Positions 5,014 through 6,554 of a stretch of 6,554 nt of DNA are shown piece after piece. Each line of letters opens with the position of its first letter. Positions within the stretch are counted from its first letter, which is position 1. This DNA is from Methanosarcina sp. UBA402. GTDB taxonomy: Archaea; Halobacteriota; Methanosarcinia; Methanosarcinales; Methanosarcinaceae. Below the pieces are notes generated by a model that was not told where the DNA came from, made no database searches, and saw nothing but the letters and a program-made list of their open reading frames with translations. The stretch lies in assembly GCA_002509325.1 (NCBI GenBank), contig DADO01000241.1, forward strand, positions 1 to 6,554, read 5' to 3'. The position numbers were made by a program, and so were the translations under genes.

Positions 5014-6300
5014 TTATATCTGCACGTAGTGTGCAACATCACCCAGTTCTTCCTCGATTCTGAGGAGCTGGTTGTATTTTGCAGTCCTTTCTCCACGAGC
5101 CGGGGCTCCGGTCTTGATCATTTCTGCCCCTATAGCAACTGAGATATCCGAGATTGTGGTGTCTTCGGTTTCGGCAGAACGGTGGCTCACTACTACGGTG
5201 TAGCCGTTCCTGGAAGCCATGCTTGCGGCATCAAAAGCTTCAGAAAGTGTCCCGATCTGGTTGATCTTCAAGAGAAGTGCGTTTGCAGCTCCCATATCAA
5301 CGCCTTTTGAAAGCCTTTCGATATTTGTAACAAACAGGTCATCACCAACAATAATCGTATCCCAGAGCTCATTGGTCAGGGCTTCGAAATCCTCGAAGGC
5401 TTCTTCATAGAAGGGATCTTCAATAGAAAGGATAGGATAAGAATTCACAAGTTCGACGTAGTAATCTATCAGTTCGAGAGCCGATAGTCTCTTTCCATCG
5501 ATCGTATAGAACCCCTCTTCATAAAACTCGGAGGCTGCGGCATCAAGCCCGATTGTAACCTCGGAATCAGTGTAACCTGCTTCCTCAATGGCTTCAACAA
5601 GGGCATCAAGGGCTTCGGTTGATTCACTCATCTTGGGGGCATACCCTCCTTCATAGCCCACATTGGTAGAAGATCTGCCGTATTTCCTTTCCAGTAGCTT
5701 TCCAAGAACGTGATAGATTTCTGCCCCAATCTGTAGAGCTTCATAAAAAGTCTCCGCACCCTTTGGCTGAATCATGAATTCCTGGATTGCAAGCTCGTTG
5801 CCTGCGTGTTTGCCCCCGTTAAGGACATTCATTGTGGGCACTGGCAGGGTAAAAGCATTTGAGCCTCCGAAATAGCGATAGAGAGGAAGATTGAGGGAAT
5901 CTGCAGCTGCTTTTGCAACAGCCATGGATACCCCAAGAATAGCATTTGCCCCGAGGTTTGATTTGTTATCGGTCTCGTCGAGCTCAATCATAATTTCATC
6001 GATTTCTCGCTGGTTTCGTACATCAAGCCCAAGCAATTCCTTCTGGACGATGGTGTTTACATTCTTTACTGCGGTAAGAACTCCTTTTCCTCCATATCTG
6101 TTAGGGTCTGCATCGCGCAATTCCAAGGCTTCATTTGTACCAGTGGAAGCCCCTGACGGAACACTCGCTCTGCCAAATCCCTTTGGTGTAAACACATCAA
6201 CTTCAATAGTGGGATTTCCCCTTGAATCCAGGATCTCCCGAGCATGTATCTTTTGGATTTTATATTCTCCAGAATCCTGCTGTAGACCGATATACGACAT
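5014..6300 (-). CDS. eno: Enolase (phosphopyruvate hydratase)
   Basis: This enzyme interconverts 2-phosphoglycerate and phosphoenolpyruvate in the cytosol; in a methanogen it serves mainly gluconeogenesis. The protein has 428 residues from the second of two adjacent ATGs. Counting from the first ATG (6303), the hallmarks are all present: the SVPSGASTG loop (47-55), H166 in GGKHAGN, E175 in QEFMI, E218 in GYEGGYAP, the metal ligands D254 (GLDAAAS), E295 (SIEDPF) and D321 (VGDDLFVTN), catalytic K346 (LLKINQIGTLSEA), H374-R375-S376 and K397 in the IKTGAPARGERTAKYNQLLR signature. Small differences from bacterial enolases (GGKHAGN for GGEHADN, HRSAETED for HRSGETED) look like archaeal variation, not loss of activity. 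GGTGA lies one base before the first ATG and four before the second; the second spacing is slightly better and matches the Methanosarcina N-terminus I recall. Confidence 0.98.
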   Translation of the reverse strand: MSYIGLQQDSGEYKIQKIHAREILDSRGNPTIEVDVFTPKGFGRASVPSGASTGTNEALELRDADPNRYGGKGVLTAVKNVNTIVQKELLGLDVRNQREIDEIMIELDETDNKSNLGANAILGVSMAVAKAAADSLNLPLYRYFGGSNAFTLPVPTMNVLNGGKHAGNELAIQEFMIQPKGAETFYEALQIGAEIYHVLGKLLERKYGRSSTNVGYEGGYAPKMSESTEALDALVEAIEEAGYTDSEVTIGLDAAASEFYEEGFYTIDGKRLSALELIDYYVELVNSYPILSIEDPFYEEAFEDFEALTNELWDTIIVGDDLFVTNIERLSKGVDMGAANALLLKINQIGTLSEAFDAASMASRNGYTVVVSHRSAETEDTTISDISVAIGAEMIKTGAPARGERTAKYNQLLRIEEELGDVAHYVQI

Positions 6301-6303
6301 CAT

Positions 6304-6345
6304 TTCACCCTTTTTAATCTCTGACTTATCTATACATATATTCTG
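6304..6345 (-). promoter_or_regulatory. Probable enolase promoter and ribosome-binding site
   Basis: Reading on the minus strand, AGAATATATGTATAG (about 6330-6344) contains a TATA-like core some 30-40 bases before the start codon, predicting a very short leader. AAAGGGTGA (6305-6313) is the ribosome-binding site. A second candidate, GTTTAAAATAAG, lies farther upstream at about 6375-6386 and would give a leader of about 50 bases; both are possible. Confidence 0.5.
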
Positions 6346-6352
6346 TTATTTG

Positions 6353-6391
6353 AAACTTAACCTTAATTTGAAGCTTATTTTAAACTTAACC
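6353..6391. repeat. Direct repeat AAACTTAACC, period 29
   Basis: The ten-base word occurs exactly at 6353-6362 and 6382-6391, with loosely similar AT-rich sequence between. It sits immediately upstream of the enolase TATA candidate, where archaeal regulators often bind, but an operator role is only a guess. Confidence 0.6.
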
Positions 6392-6458
6392 GTTACATGT
6401 TCGAGTTGTATTTAATTCTTTATCTCATTAACGCGAACAATTTTAATTAAGTTTTACG

Positions 6459-6538
6459 CTATTTTCTCATAAAAAACCCTATATTCTCATAGGAAACTCT
6501 ATTTTTTCATAGGAAATTCTAATTCACACTTAAAGATT
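6459..6538. repeat. 20-base tandem repeat, three clear units and a decayed fourth
   Basis: Units begin every 20 bases at 6459, 6479, 6499 and 6519. The first three share CTATWTTYTCATARRAAAYY; the second and third both carry TCATAGGAAA. The fourth keeps only the CTA start and a few matches. The exact 20-base spacing places equivalent bases nearly two helical turns apart. The region belongs to the upstream side of enolase, about 160 bases from its start, or to a gene beyond the window. Confidence 0.85.
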
Positions 6539-6554
6539 AATTCTAATAAAGATT

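Noticed and set aside
5891..6415. Plus-strand open frame of 174 codons opposite enolase
   Set aside because: It is the antisense shadow of the strongly supported enolase gene, rich in serine and phenylalanine as such shadows are, with no family motif.

Overview
The window looks like chromosomal DNA of a methanogenic archaeon, most likely Methanosarcina. The grounds are an enolase whose N-terminus (MSYIGLQQDSGEYK) I remember from Methanosarcina, long AT-rich spacers, archaeal TATA boxes of the TTTATAAA kind, Shine-Dalgarno sites of the GGAG/GGTGA kind, and a T-rich tract instead of a hairpin terminator after enolase. The genus rests on memory of protein sequences and was not checked by search.

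Layout, left to right. A plus-strand phosphoribosyltransferase gene (138-854) is followed by a spacer of about 720 bases with no credible gene but several short tandem duplications and one perfect hairpin. A minus-strand gene (1575-2219) encodes a divergent relative of the flavin-dependent thymidylate synthase ThyX that has lost most of the ThyX signature. It is bordered by degenerate tandem repeats: about 29-base units past its 3' end, and 25-base TATA-containing units upstream. After another spacer of about 450 bases comes a plus-strand TauE/SafE-type membrane permease (2685-3497). It converges, 55 bases apart, on a minus-strand LolC/E-MacB-like ABC permease (3553-4722, GTG start) that has no ATPase gene beside it. 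Last is minus-strand enolase (5014-6300), with a T-rich 3' region and a 20-base tandem repeat far upstream.

The genes do not form an obvious operon. Each has its own spacer, and the directions are +, -, +, -, -. Enolase belongs to central carbon metabolism and the phosphoribosyltransferase probably to purine salvage. The two membrane proteins are probably an anion exporter and an envelope ABC permease. No CRISPR array, tRNA, rRNA or insertion sequence was seen.

The most interesting item is the ThyX-like protein. It aligns with classical ThyX almost without gaps over the two most conserved blocks, yet the RHRxxSxNExSxRY signature reads TYKxxExNSxSxMH, so its chemistry is probably not that of normal ThyX. 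The second theme is the number of short tandem duplications (17 to 32 bases) in nearly every long spacer.
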